Positions 1-7,282 of a stretch of 36,648 nt of DNA are shown here, piece by piece. Source of the DNA: Chloroflexota bacterium (GTDB lineage Bacteria; Chloroflexota; Anaerolineae; Anaerolineales; UBA11858); contig DAOUWT010000003.1 in assembly GCA_030666985.1 (NCBI GenBank), forward strand, positions 1 to 36,648, written 5' to 3'. Position 1 is the first letter of the stretch. The number at the start of each line of letters is the position of its first letter. A program made the translations under genes and the position numbers. The notes under the pieces were generated by a model. It did no database searches, was not told the origin of the DNA, and was given only the letters and a program-made list of their open reading frames with translations.

Positions 1-97
1 AACGAGGAGAAATCTTGGTTTCAGTCTACCATTCACTTACGATGGAAAGATTTCTCCCTGTGGTCGAAATGACATGCTACAACTTAATGATATTGAC
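1..97. repeat. Palindromic intergenic element, family A, copy 1 (left part cut by window edge)
   Basis: The sequence carries GAGGAGAAATCTT followed by AAGATTTCTCC, and ends with TCGAAATGACAT (63-74) and AACTTAATGATATTG (81-95). The same elements in the same order recur at 5819-5980 and 17983-18103. It is a non-coding palindromic element with nested inverted arms. Only its right part lies inside the window. Confidence 0.85.
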
Positions 98-132
98 TGA
101 ACACTGAATACTGGACACTGAATACTATCACT
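96..132. repeat. Degenerate heptamer array (ACTGAATACTGGACACTGAATACT type)
   Basis: Short degenerate tandem copies of an ACTGAAT/ACTGGAC-like unit follow palindromic element copy 1. Read in reverse complement, they match the TTCAGTATTCAG array that precedes copy 3 at 17938-17982, so array and palindrome travel together. The array begins at the stop codon of the neighbouring minus-strand gene. Confidence 0.7.
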
Positions 133-1387
133 CATGCACCGTCGCCGCCACAAACGACAGCCCATTCTCTGTCAACGCCCAGGCGGTTTTGTTGAGGGAG
201 TCAATCTTGTCCTGGAAGTTGAGGGCCAGGGCGTCCCAATCGCCGGAGGCAATGACTTCTTCTTTGTCGCGGAAGTAGTCCAGGATGTCGGAGGGATGCT
301 CGCGGGTCTGGTCAATTTCGGGGTCGCCGCCTTCGTGTTTGGCGGAGATGTTGGCTACGTGGTCGGCGATCTCTATCAATTCGTCGCGGCGGTTGTAGGG
401 CTGGATGACAATGCTCTTGTAAGTCTCGACTATATGATGCTCGAAGCGCACCACGTCCTCGAAGCCCCAATCCTTGCGGAATTGAGCCGTGATCTCCATG
501 GTCTCGTTGTTGATGCTGTTGCTCCAGTTGAAGCCTATCAGGGGGGATGTGCCATCCTCGCGGGCGAAGAGCTTGGCCCCCAGCAGAGTCCACAACCCGG
601 CGTAGGGGTTATCGTTACCCATGTAGACCGAGATTTTGAATTCAATATCCACACCCAAGCGGTGGAGCATGTAGCCGAGGAAGACTGTTCCAGGGTTGAT
701 GTTCAGCACTTGTTTGATGCCATATTCGGTGTAGTAATAGAGATATTCATCCAACCACGCGAGGGCATGGTCGTTAGGCTGACCTACGCCGCCAAAGTAA
801 CCGGTGATAGTCTCTGGGCCGCCCAAGTGGATATTGGAACCGTCTGTGCCTTTTGTGTCGAGGGTTTCCACGTAGCTGGCCCCCACAATTTGCATAGCGG
901 CGGCAAAAGCGGCCAGGTCGCCGTCTTCTTCTTGTTCTTTCATCTGGCGAACGCGGATGAAGCGGCCCGGCATGAGCAATTCTTCTTTGATAGCACGCTT
1001 GGCTGTCGTGATCAAATAAGGGAAATATTGGCACGCGCTGACTTCCAGGGTGACGGCAAAGTCATCGGCGAAATCAGTTTCCTTGGCTTTATCTCCCATC
1101 ACCTTGCGCCGGTAGGCGTCCACGCTGATGAAAGCGCCCTGGTCACGCTGCTCGGTGAGCCATTCTAAATCTCTGAGATATTCTGGTTTGGTTTCTTTCA
1201 CCTTGGCAAGCAGGTTCTCCATCTTGCGGGCTTCCTGTGCCTTAGCGTTGATCTCTTCAGGCGTGCCGTATTTGGCCACCACCTCAAAGAAATCATTCAT
1301 CACGCGCATTTCCGGGTCAAGCAAAACCTTGTTAATAGCATCAATGCGGTCGGGGGATATTTGTAGTCGTTTTCGTAAATCGGTCAT
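128..1387 (-). CDS. Uncharacterised 419-residue protein, partner of PanB-like gene
   Basis: I do not recognise the family. The protein is soluble, with no signal peptide or membrane segment. It has a helical, charged N-terminus (about residues 1-75). A Gly/Asn-rich middle contains HLGGPETITGYFGGVGQPND, NINPGTVFLGYMLHRLG and YMGNDNPYAGLW, followed by a His/Glu-rich stretch with RFEHHIVETYK. The alternation of short hydrophobic strands and helices would fit a TIM-barrel-like enzyme, but that is a guess. The ATG at 1387 is preceded by AGGAG at good spacing. The gene lies 63 bp downstream of the PanB-like gene on the same strand, so the two are probably co-transcribed. The stop codon lies at the edge of a degenerate repeat array. 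Confidence 0.85.
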   Translation of the reverse strand: MTDLRKRLQISPDRIDAINKVLLDPEMRVMNDFFEVVAKYGTPEEINAKAQEARKMENLLAKVKETKPEYLRDLEWLTEQRDQGAFISVDAYRRKVMGDKAKETDFADDFAVTLEVSACQYFPYLITTAKRAIKEELLMPGRFIRVRQMKEQEEDGDLAAFAAAMQIVGASYVETLDTKGTDGSNIHLGGPETITGYFGGVGQPNDHALAWLDEYLYYYTEYGIKQVLNINPGTVFLGYMLHRLGVDIEFKISVYMGNDNPYAGLWTLLGAKLFAREDGTSPLIGFNWSNSINNETMEITAQFRKDWGFEDVVRFEHHIVETYKSIVIQPYNRRDELIEIADHVANISAKHEGGDPEIDQTREHPSDILDYFRDKEEVIASGDWDALALNFQDKIDSLNKTAWALTENGLSFVAATVHE

Positions 1388-1450
1388 AATATTCTCCTGG
1401 GGGTAGTCGTTAGTCTCGTAGTCGTTAGTCGCCGCAGACTATCAGACTAA
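1388..1450. repeat. Short degenerate repeat (TAGTCGTTAGTC) between two minus-strand genes
   Basis: GTAGTCGTTAGTC occurs twice within about 30 bp, followed by AGACTATCAGACTAA. It fills the gap between the PanB-like gene and its downstream neighbour, apart from the ribosome-binding site (CTCCT on the plus strand at 1394-1398). Confidence 0.6.
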
Positions 1451-2305
1451 TCAATCCATCAACTCCATCAAATCGTCGTATTCTTCGTCTTTCATGGTGA
1501 ACCAATTCTCACGCTGGGGGAAGGTTTTGTCGGTCACTTCGCTCACGTACTCTTGCAGTCCATTCAGGATTATTTCTCCGGCGTTGCCGAAGACTTTTGC
1601 CATGCGCGGCGTAAAGTCGGGGTAGAGGCCGAACATGTCGTGGTAAATCAACAATTGGCCATGAGCGTGGGGGCCGGAACCGAGGCTTAGTATCAGGCAA
1701 TCTTTAGCTCGCTCGGTGATGATCTTGCAGACCCGGTCGGGAACCATTTCTAGCAAGATGGCAAAAGCTCCCGCTTCTTCAATGGCCTTGGCATCGTCAA
1801 TGATCTGTTTGGCCTGGTGCGCTCCCCGCCCCTGCACGCGGAAGCCTCCCAGGGCGGCCACGCTCTGCGGGGTGAGTCCCAGGTGACCAACGACGGGAAT
1901 CCCGGCTGCACGAATCCCGGCCACTCTGCTGGCGATCTCACTTCCACCTTCTAGCTTAATCGCGTCACAACTTGCCTCGGCCATAAATCTCCCCGCGCTA
2001 AGGATGGCTGTTTCAGTGCTGGCCTGGTAGCTCATGTAGGGCATGTCTCCTACCAAAAAAGCTGTTGGCGCTCCCCGTCGAACGGCTTGGGTGTGGCGGA
2101 TCATGTCGTCCATGGTCACGGGCAAAGTGCTGTCGTAGCCCAGCATGGTCATCCCTAAACTGTCGCCGACCAAGATCATGTCTATGCCAGCTTGCTCCTG
2201 AAAAGATGCGGTGGGGTAGTCGTAACAGGTCAACCACGAAATAGGGTCTCCCTTTTTAGCTTTGCCGAACAATGTGCGAATAGTAACTTTTTTACGGTCT
2301 GACAT
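1451..2305 (-). CDS. panB: PanB-family 3-methyl-2-oxobutanoate hydroxymethyltransferase-like protein
   Basis: This 284-residue protein is of normal PanB length. Classical PanB transfers a hydroxymethyl group from 5,10-methylene-THF to 2-oxoisovalerate to make ketopantoate for CoA. The metal and substrate residues of the family are visible: LVGDSLGM, GDMPYM, IKLEGG, the GHLGLTPQSV segment and the catalytic Glu in LLEMVPDRV. The usual IGIGAG segment is replaced by LSLGSG, and the following residues (PHAHGQLLIYHDMFGL) and the C-terminal third diverge from typical PanB. No panC or panD is adjacent. GGAGG lies six bases before the ATG. It is divergent from folD and fhs, which would supply its cofactor. 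It may be authentic PanB or a paralogue acting on another 2-oxoacid. Confidence 0.8.
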   Translation of the reverse strand: MSDRKKVTIRTLFGKAKKGDPISWLTCYDYPTASFQEQAGIDMILVGDSLGMTMLGYDSTLPVTMDDMIRHTQAVRRGAPTAFLVGDMPYMSYQASTETAILSAGRFMAEASCDAIKLEGGSEIASRVAGIRAAGIPVVGHLGLTPQSVAALGGFRVQGRGAHQAKQIIDDAKAIEEAGAFAILLEMVPDRVCKIITERAKDCLILSLGSGPHAHGQLLIYHDMFGLYPDFTPRMAKVFGNAGEIILNGLQEYVSEVTDKTFPQRENWFTMKDEEYDDLMELMD

Positions 2306-2720
2306 TTTGAACCTCCGTTATGTGAGTGAATGTGGCGTTAAACGTAATGAGTAAAACGTGAAGCGTAAACCCATTGGGTATTATAAACTGCGGCTGTCCT
2401 TTATTCAATTGACGTTTATCCATAAATGGGGGGAATAGGGAAACAGGAGAGATAGAGGATGCAAAGTGCTCCCCGCCGCCATCCGCCCCCACACACGCTA
2501 CCCGCCCCCCCGCCGCCGCTATCTGCCCCCCGCCCGCCATCCCCCGCCGCCACCCGCTCTCCCCCCAGCCATTCGCCACCCTAATATATCTCTGATATAT
2601 CATCTGAATATTGTGACGAATATAACTTGCAAGGAATGCATTTTTTGACAATAATAGGCGTGGTGTATTAGAGTGGAGAATTTTTTATCAATAAGATATG
2701 ATCGTAAGGGAGTTGATTTT
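2306..2720. promoter_or_regulatory. Divergent intergenic region with C-rich tract, panB-like / folD
   Basis: A 2335-2370 stretch carries the ACGT-type repeat (AAACGTAATGAGTAAAACGTG). From about 2467 to 2580 the plus strand is almost only C with CCGCC and CCCCC runs, so the complementary strand has many G-runs and is G-quadruplex prone. An AT-rich stretch with repeated ATATATC follows (2582-2610). TTGACA at 2645-2650 followed by TATTAG at 2666-2671 is a possible folD promoter, although the 15-base spacer is short. AAGGGAG at 2706-2712 is the folD ribosome-binding site. Confidence 0.5.
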
Positions 2721-3602
2721 ATGACAGCAAAAAAAATTGATGGCCGAGCAATTGCTAAAGACATCCGCGAGGCAGTAAAAGCTGATGTGGCTGCTATGGT
2801 CGCCGAGGGGTATAATCCCCCCGGTCTGGCGACAGTCTTGGTTGGCGAAGACCCAGCTTCACAGGTTTATGTGCGTATGAAGCATAAAGCCTGCGAAGAG
2901 GCGGGCATTAAATCCTTTCAGCACAAATTGCCAGCCACATCCACCCAAGAAGAAGTGGAAATTTTGGTGAAAGAGTTGAACGCAGACCCAGAAGTTCATG
3001 GTATTTTGGTACAATTGCCACTGCCCGATGGCATGGATGATGAACAAGTGCTAAACGCTATTAGTATTGAAAAAGACGTAGACGGCTTCCACCCCCTCAA
3101 CATTGGACGTCTCGCTCAAAAAGGGCGCGAACCTCGATTTGTCCCTTGCACACCCAATGGCTGCATTCACCTTTTGAAAACTTCAGGTATTGAACTAGAA
3201 GGCGCTAACGCGGTTGTTCTAGGACGTTCTAACATTGTGGGCATGCCAGTAGCTCTTTTGTTGGTAGAGGAAAACGCCACGGTTACTATTTGTCACTCAC
3301 GCACACGCGACCTCGAAGCAAAATGCCGTGAGGCAGATGTTTTGATAGCCGCCGTGGGACGTCCCGAAATGGTGCGTGGCGATTGGATTAAACCTGGGGC
3401 CGCTGTCATTGACGTAGGCGTGAACCGCGTGGATGATGAAACCGCCAAGCGAGGTTATCGCCTCGTGGGGGATGTTGCCTACGAGGAAGCCCAACAAGTC
3501 GCGGGGCACTTAACCCCGGTTCCGGGTGGAGTTGGTCCCATGACCATTGCCATGTTGCTTCGCAACACCGTTCGTTCTGCGAAAGTCGCTTACAGCGAAT
3601 AA
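2721..3602 (+). CDS. folD: Bifunctional methylene-THF dehydrogenase / methenyl-THF cyclohydrolase
   Basis: FolD interconverts 5,10-methylene-, 5,10-methenyl- and 10-formyl-THF in the cytosol using NAD(P). The family motifs are clear: YVRMKHKACEEAG with the catalytic Lys, VQLPLP, DVDGFHPLNIGRL, the Rossmann segment VVLGRSNIVGMPVALLL, and the C-terminal PGGVGPMTIAMLL. I chose ATG 2721 because AAGGGAG sits about eight bases upstream and the protein then starts at the usual point (MTAKKIDG, 293 residues). An in-frame ATG at 2673 would add 16 residues and has no ribosome-binding site. fhs lies 183 bp downstream on the same strand, so the pair can convert formate to methylene-THF. Confidence 0.97.
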   Translation: MTAKKIDGRAIAKDIREAVKADVAAMVAEGYNPPGLATVLVGEDPASQVYVRMKHKACEEAGIKSFQHKLPATSTQEEVEILVKELNADPEVHGILVQLPLPDGMDDEQVLNAISIEKDVDGFHPLNIGRLAQKGREPRFVPCTPNGCIHLLKTSGIELEGANAVVLGRSNIVGMPVALLLVEENATVTICHSRTRDLEAKCREADVLIAAVGRPEMVRGDWIKPGAAVIDVGVNRVDDETAKRGYRLVGDVAYEEAQQVAGHLTPVPGGVGPMTIAMLLRNTVRSAKVAYSE

Positions 3603-3651
3603 TTTCCACTTGAATATTTTTGGCTCTTTGAGATTTCACAGGATTTACCAG

Positions 3652-3713
3652 TGAAACGTAATGCGTGATGCGTGAGGTACTCGGTCACGTTTCACGTTTT
3701 ACGCTTCACTTTC
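3652..3713. repeat. ACGT-type degenerate palindromic repeat between folD and fhs
   Basis: GTGAAACGTAATGCGTGATG and TCACGTTTCACGTTTTACG form an imperfect inverted repeat. The same words occur at seven other intergenic places in this window. The rest of the gap (3714-3785) holds the fhs ribosome-binding site AAGGAG at 3772-3777. Confidence 0.7.
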
Positions 3714-3785
3714 TTCTCAACCCCGTAAGTTCCTAGAGACCCATATTCTTTTTAGACACATTTCTATATACAAGGAGTAAAACAA

Positions 3786-5672
3786 ATGCCTATCGAAATT
3801 AAGCACCCCGTCCCCTCAGATATTGACATCGCTCATGCCGCCGAGAAATTTCCAATCTCAAAAATAGCAAAAGAGGTTGGTTTGTTGGAAGATGAACTGG
3901 AACTTTACGGCAAATATAAAGCCAAGGTAACGCTAGACGTCCTGGAACGTTTGAAGGATGTCCCCAATGGAAAATACATTGACGTGACCGCCATCACCCC
4001 CACACCTTTGGGAGAGGGAAAAACAGTCACCACCATCGGCCTCAGCCAAGGATTACACTATATTGGCAAAAAGGTCTTCACCTGCATCCGTCAGCCATCG
4101 CAAGGCCCAACTTTTGGCATCAAGGGCGGCGCGGCTGGCGGCGGATATGCCCAAGTTGTGCCTATGGAGGATTTCAACCTCCACCTGACGGGTGACATCC
4201 ACGCCGTGGGTGCGGCGCATAACCTCTTGGCCGCGGCAATCGATAACCGCATGGCGAAAGAAGCCCGCTGGAGCACCGATTTCTTGGCCAAAGCTCTTTG
4301 CCCGGACGGCGAATACACCGACTCCATGCGCAAACGATTAAAGAAATTAGGCATCAAGTCAGAAAAACCCTCCGATTTGAACGACGCAGACAAAGAGCGC
4401 ATGTTCCGCCTCAACATTGACCCCGACGCCGTTCAATGGCGGCGCGTGGTAGATGTCTCCGACGCTGCGCTGCGCGACATCACCGTTGGCAAGGGCGGCA
4501 AGGGTAATGGCCTGGTGCGCGAAAGCGGATATGACATCACCGTGGCCTCCGAGATCATGGCCGCACTTGCCATGTGCTCCGACCTGGCAGACTTGCGCGA
4601 ACGCATGGGCCGTATCATCATCGGCACCAGCAAAAAAGGCGGCAAGATGCACGCTGGGACTATTGAACCCATCACAGCCGAGGACCTGAACGTAGCCGGC
4701 GCGATGACCGTTTTGCTCAAGGATGCTATCAAGCCTAACCTGATGCAGACCCTGCCCGGCAGCCCGGCCTTTGTACACTGTGGGCCATTCGCTAACATCG
4801 CCCAGGGCAACAGCTCCATCATCGCCGATAAAATCGCCCTCAAGCTGGCTGATTATGTAGTCACCGAGTCCGGTTTTGGCGCTGACTGCGGCATGGAAAA
4901 GTTCATGAACCTCAAATGCCGCTACAGTGGATTAGTTCCCGATTGCGTGGTGCTGGTCGCTACCATTCGCGCCCTAAAGATGCACGGCGGCGGCCCCAAG
5001 GTTGTCGCTGGCAAACCTCTAGGAAAAGCTTATACTGAGGAAAACCTAGAATTACTAGAGGCCGGCTTGCCCAACTTGTTGCAGCATATTGAGAACGCGG
5101 TCAAATTTGGCGTGCCGGTAGTGGTAGCCATCAACCGCTTCAAGTACGACACTGACGCCGAGGTCGAGTTGATCCGCAAACGCGCCAAGGAAACAGGCGC
5201 CGAGGACGCAGCCATGCACTTTGTTTGGGCCAAGGGCGGCGAGGGCGGAGCCGAGCTTGCTCGCGCAGTCGTCAAAGCCTGCGAAAAACCGAACAATTTC
5301 AAATTCCTCTACGATGACGATATGTCCATCAAAGAAAAGATCGAGACCGTCGCCCGTGAAATCTACCGCGCTGACGGAGTGGACTATACACCCGAGGCGG
5401 AGGCCAAGATCAAGCAATTCACCAAGATGGGCCTGAGCCATCTGCCACTTTGTATGGCGAAAACTCACTTATCGTTCACGCATGATCCGGCGCTCAAGGG
5501 CACGCCGCGCGGATTCCGCATGCCAATCACCGACGTGCGGGCCAGCGTGGGGGCAGGGTTCATCTTCCCCCTCTGCGGCACAATGAAGACCATGCCCGGA
5601 CTACCCACCCGCCCAGTTTTCACGGATATTGAAATTGATGTGAAAACCGGTGAGGTCTTAGGGTTATCATAA
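3786..5672 (+). CDS. fhs: Formate-tetrahydrofolate ligase, long (C1-THF-synthase-like) form
   Basis: The enzyme makes 10-formyl-THF from formate, THF and ATP. Visible motifs are the P-loop TPTPLGEGKT (residues 71-80), RQPSQGPTFGIKGGAAGGGY, the GDIHA segment, KDAIKPNLMQTLPG, GPFANIAQGNSSIIAD and the C-terminal MPGLPTRP. At 628 residues it is about 70 longer than the usual bacterial enzyme (near 560). The extra length includes an insert at about residues 150-205, between LLAAAIDNR and NIDPDAVQWRRV. Several signatures (RQPSQGPTFG, CMAKTHLSFTH, DVRASVGAGFIFPL) resemble the synthetase domain of eukaryotic C1-THF synthase more than clostridial Fhs. AAGGAG precedes the ATG. It is probably in one transcription unit with folD and is followed by a strong terminator. 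Confidence 0.97.
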   Translation: MPIEIKHPVPSDIDIAHAAEKFPISKIAKEVGLLEDELELYGKYKAKVTLDVLERLKDVPNGKYIDVTAITPTPLGEGKTVTTIGLSQGLHYIGKKVFTCIRQPSQGPTFGIKGGAAGGGYAQVVPMEDFNLHLTGDIHAVGAAHNLLAAAIDNRMAKEARWSTDFLAKALCPDGEYTDSMRKRLKKLGIKSEKPSDLNDADKERMFRLNIDPDAVQWRRVVDVSDAALRDITVGKGGKGNGLVRESGYDITVASEIMAALAMCSDLADLRERMGRIIIGTSKKGGKMHAGTIEPITAEDLNVAGAMTVLLKDAIKPNLMQTLPGSPAFVHCGPFANIAQGNSSIIADKIALKLADYVVTESGFGADCGMEKFMNLKCRYSGLVPDCVVLVATIRALKMHGGGPKVVAGKPLGKAYTEENLELLEAGLPNLLQHIENAVKFGVPVVVAINRFKYDTDAEVELIRKRAKETGAEDAAMHFVWAKGGEGGAELARAVVKACEKPNNFKFLYDDDMSIKEKIETVAREIYRADGVDYTPEAEAKIKQFTKMGLSHLPLCMAKTHLSFTHDPALKGTPRGFRMPITDVRASVGAGFIFPLCGTMKTMPGLPTRPVFTDIEIDVKTGEVLGLS

Positions 5673-5696
5673 CCGTAGGTTGCGAAGCTTAAATGT

Positions 5697-5737
5697 AAAA
5701 GGGTGGCTGTTGCCTGCGGTAGTAGCCACCCTTTTTG
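5697..5737 (+). terminator. Rho-independent terminator after fhs
   Basis: GGGTGGCT (5701-5708) and AGCCACCC (5724-5731) form an 8-bp stem with a 15-base loop, preceded by AAAA and followed by TTTTT (5732-5736). It ends the folD-fhs unit 25 bases after the fhs stop. Confidence 0.9.
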
Positions 5738-5747
5738 CGAATCACCC

Positions 5748-5793
5748 GCAGGTGCATTGCACTTCAGGCTTTTAGAGTGCGTTGCACCTATGG
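5748..5793. repeat. Intergenic hairpin (GGTGCANNGCACT type)
   Basis: AGGTGCATTGCACT pairs with AGTGCGTTGCACCT through an imperfect 14-bp stem. No coding role is seen. The hairpin lies between the fhs terminator and palindromic element copy 2. Confidence 0.6.
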
Positions 5794-5818
5794 AATCCAT
5801 CACTCATTACTCTTTACT

Positions 5819-5980
5819 CAATGTCGTTAAGTTAGGCAATTAATCATGTCATTTCGACGAGGTTTCGGCACGATTACCGCCGAATAACGAGGAGAAATCT
5901 TGGTTTCAGTCTACTATTCACTTGCGACGGAAAGATTTCTCACTTCGTTCGAAATGACATGTTACAACTAAATGACATTG
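5819..5980. repeat. Palindromic intergenic element, family A, copy 2 (complete)
   Basis: This is the only complete copy. Outer arms are CAATGTCGTTAAGTT (5819-5833) and AACTAAATGACATTG (5966-5980). Middle arms are ATGTCATTTCGA (5846-5857) and TCGAAATGACAT (5949-5960). Inner arms are GAGAAATCTT and AAGATTTCTC. The nested inverted repeats would fold into one long hairpin of about 160 bp. No open reading frame or transposase is associated, so a MITE-like or REP-like element is likely. Confidence 0.85.
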
Positions 5981-6004
5981 ACTCTTTGCTCATCACTCTC
6001 ACAA

Positions 6005-6781
6005 ATGAAACAACCCGGCACCGCACCAGTTCGCAGGTACACCTACCGCCAGGAGTGGCAGCTTGGCGAAGTTGAAATAATCGAAGAAACGCTCATCACT
6101 ATTTACGTCAACGAGCAAGAGCTGATCACCTTAATGGGTTCCCCGCTCAACCTGGATTGGCTGGCCTTAGGATTTTTGAAAAACGAGGGCCTAATTGAGG
6201 GACTTGATGAAGTCGAGCAGATTCGAGTTAACCCCAGTGGCTGCGGCGTTGAAGTGTGGCTGAGTCGCAGTTTCGAAAAACCTGAGCGCATTATCGCTAC
6301 CTCTGGGTGCGGCCGGGGAGTCACTTTCAGCGATCCTTCAGTTGAGATCGAACCATTCCGCGACACTTTAAGAATTGAACCCCAAAGTCTTTCAGAAGCT
6401 ATCAACCGCCTCCAATCCAAAGACAGCCTATACGCCCGCGCTCGCGGCGTCCACGCTGCAGGGCTGCTGGATCCCGATAGCAATCAATTGCTTGCGGTCG
6501 CAGAAGACATTGGCCGTCATAACAGCATTGACAAAGTCCGCGGAGCTTGCTTGGTTGAGGGGATTGAAACACGTGGGCGCGTTCTCCTGACCACCGGGCG
6601 TGTTTCCTCCGAGATGCTGCGTAAAGGGGCCTTGATGGGCTGCCCGATCATCGCCTCCCGCACCTCGCCCACCTCCCTCTCGGTGAATATGGCCCGCGCC
6701 TGGAACATCACCCTGGTCGGTTATGTCCGCAGGGAAGGGGTGCAGGTTTATAGTTTTCCAGAGCGAATGGGGTACAATTGA
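6005..6781 (+). CDS. fdhD: Formate dehydrogenase accessory sulfurtransferase FdhD
   Basis: FdhD transfers sulfur from a cysteine desulfurase to the molybdenum/tungsten cofactor of formate dehydrogenase. The conserved parts are present: SPLNLDWLALGFL, the cysteine loop TSGCGRG, RARGVHAAGL, EDIGRHNSIDKVRG, TTGRVSSEML and RTSPTSLSV. The loop has one cysteine (residue 102) instead of the Cys-x-x-Cys seen in E. coli. I chose the ATG at 6005. The upstream in-frame ATG at 5972 lies inside the palindromic element and has no ribosome-binding site. The protein then has 258 residues, close to family length. No formate dehydrogenase gene is in this window. The position after fhs fits a formate/one-carbon theme. 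Confidence 0.93.
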   Translation: MKQPGTAPVRRYTYRQEWQLGEVEIIEETLITIYVNEQELITLMGSPLNLDWLALGFLKNEGLIEGLDEVEQIRVNPSGCGVEVWLSRSFEKPERIIATSGCGRGVTFSDPSVEIEPFRDTLRIEPQSLSEAINRLQSKDSLYARARGVHAAGLLDPDSNQLLAVAEDIGRHNSIDKVRGACLVEGIETRGRVLLTTGRVSSEMLRKGALMGCPIIASRTSPTSLSVNMARAWNITLVGYVRREGVQVYSFPERMGYN

Positions 6782-6782
6782 C

Positions 6783-6962
6783 GGTAGTGGTTATATATTG
6801 ACTGATAAAGTATCTTCAGATATGTTGTAAATTAACAAAAACTATCTGGAGGTATCCCTTATGATTTGTGAAATCATCACGCATTCTTGCACAAAATGTA
6901 GCAGCATCAATATTGTTAAAAATGGTAAAGATTACAAAAATAAGCAAAAGTTTCACTGTCAT
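6783..6962 (+). pseudogene. IS1-family-like transposase remnant (N-terminal zinc ribbon only)
   Basis: An ATG at 6861, preceded by GGAGG, opens a frame reading MICEIITHSCTKCSSINIVK and then NGKDYKNKQKFHCHCE. The pattern Cys-x2-Cys, a KNGK motif, KQ and another Cys matches the N-terminal zinc-binding part of IS1-type InsA proteins. The frame then runs into the GTCATTGCGA repeat and carries no catalytic part. TTGACT at 6799-6804 with TATGTT at 6821-6826 (16-base spacer) may be the old promoter. This looks like a fragment left by an insertion, later cut by the palindromic repeat. Confidence 0.55.
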
Positions 6963-7230
6963 TGCGAGTGTCGCCACAGCGCGTTTGGTGCTGCTCAAAG
7001 GGAAAGAAACTTAATGGCATGTCATTGCGAACCCCGGTTTTTGGGGTGTGGCAATCTCCCTGAACACTGTGCCCCTTTGTTGTTCAGGGAGGCTGCCGCG
7101 TCACAAAAGGCGTTCCTCGCAGCGACATATGTTTCTTAGTAGGAACGGCGTGAAACAGAGAGACGAAGCAATCTCCCGGATGACGGGGGGACTGCCACGT
7201 CGCAAAAAACGCTCCTCGCAGTGACATATT
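6955..7230. repeat. Palindromic repeat family B (GTCATTGCGA) cluster
   Basis: GTCATTGCGA begins at about 6958 and 7021. TCGCAGCGACAT ends near 7131 and CTCGCAGTGACATA near 7229. Inside, CTCCCTGAACA pairs with TGTTCAGGGAG around 7047-7092, and AAGCAATCTCCC recurs at about 7168. These are nested or partial copies of one palindromic family, different from family A. No gene is seen from 6963 to 7282. Confidence 0.75.
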
Positions 7231-7282
7231 AATGAAAGTGTAAAGTCAATTCTAAACCATTCCACATTCACGGAGGCTATCT

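Noticed and set aside
134..1168. Long 344-residue plus-strand open frame opposite the unknown 419-residue gene
   Set aside because: It is an antisense shadow: no ribosome-binding site, no recognisable domain, and the minus-strand frame has a good start and operon context.
5972..6004. Upstream ATG as start of fdhD
   Set aside because: It lies in the outer arm of the palindromic element, has no ribosome-binding site, and adds residues unlike the family.
6861..7139. Intact 92-residue zinc-finger protein
   Set aside because: Only the first 35 or so residues look like a protein family; the rest is translated palindromic repeat.
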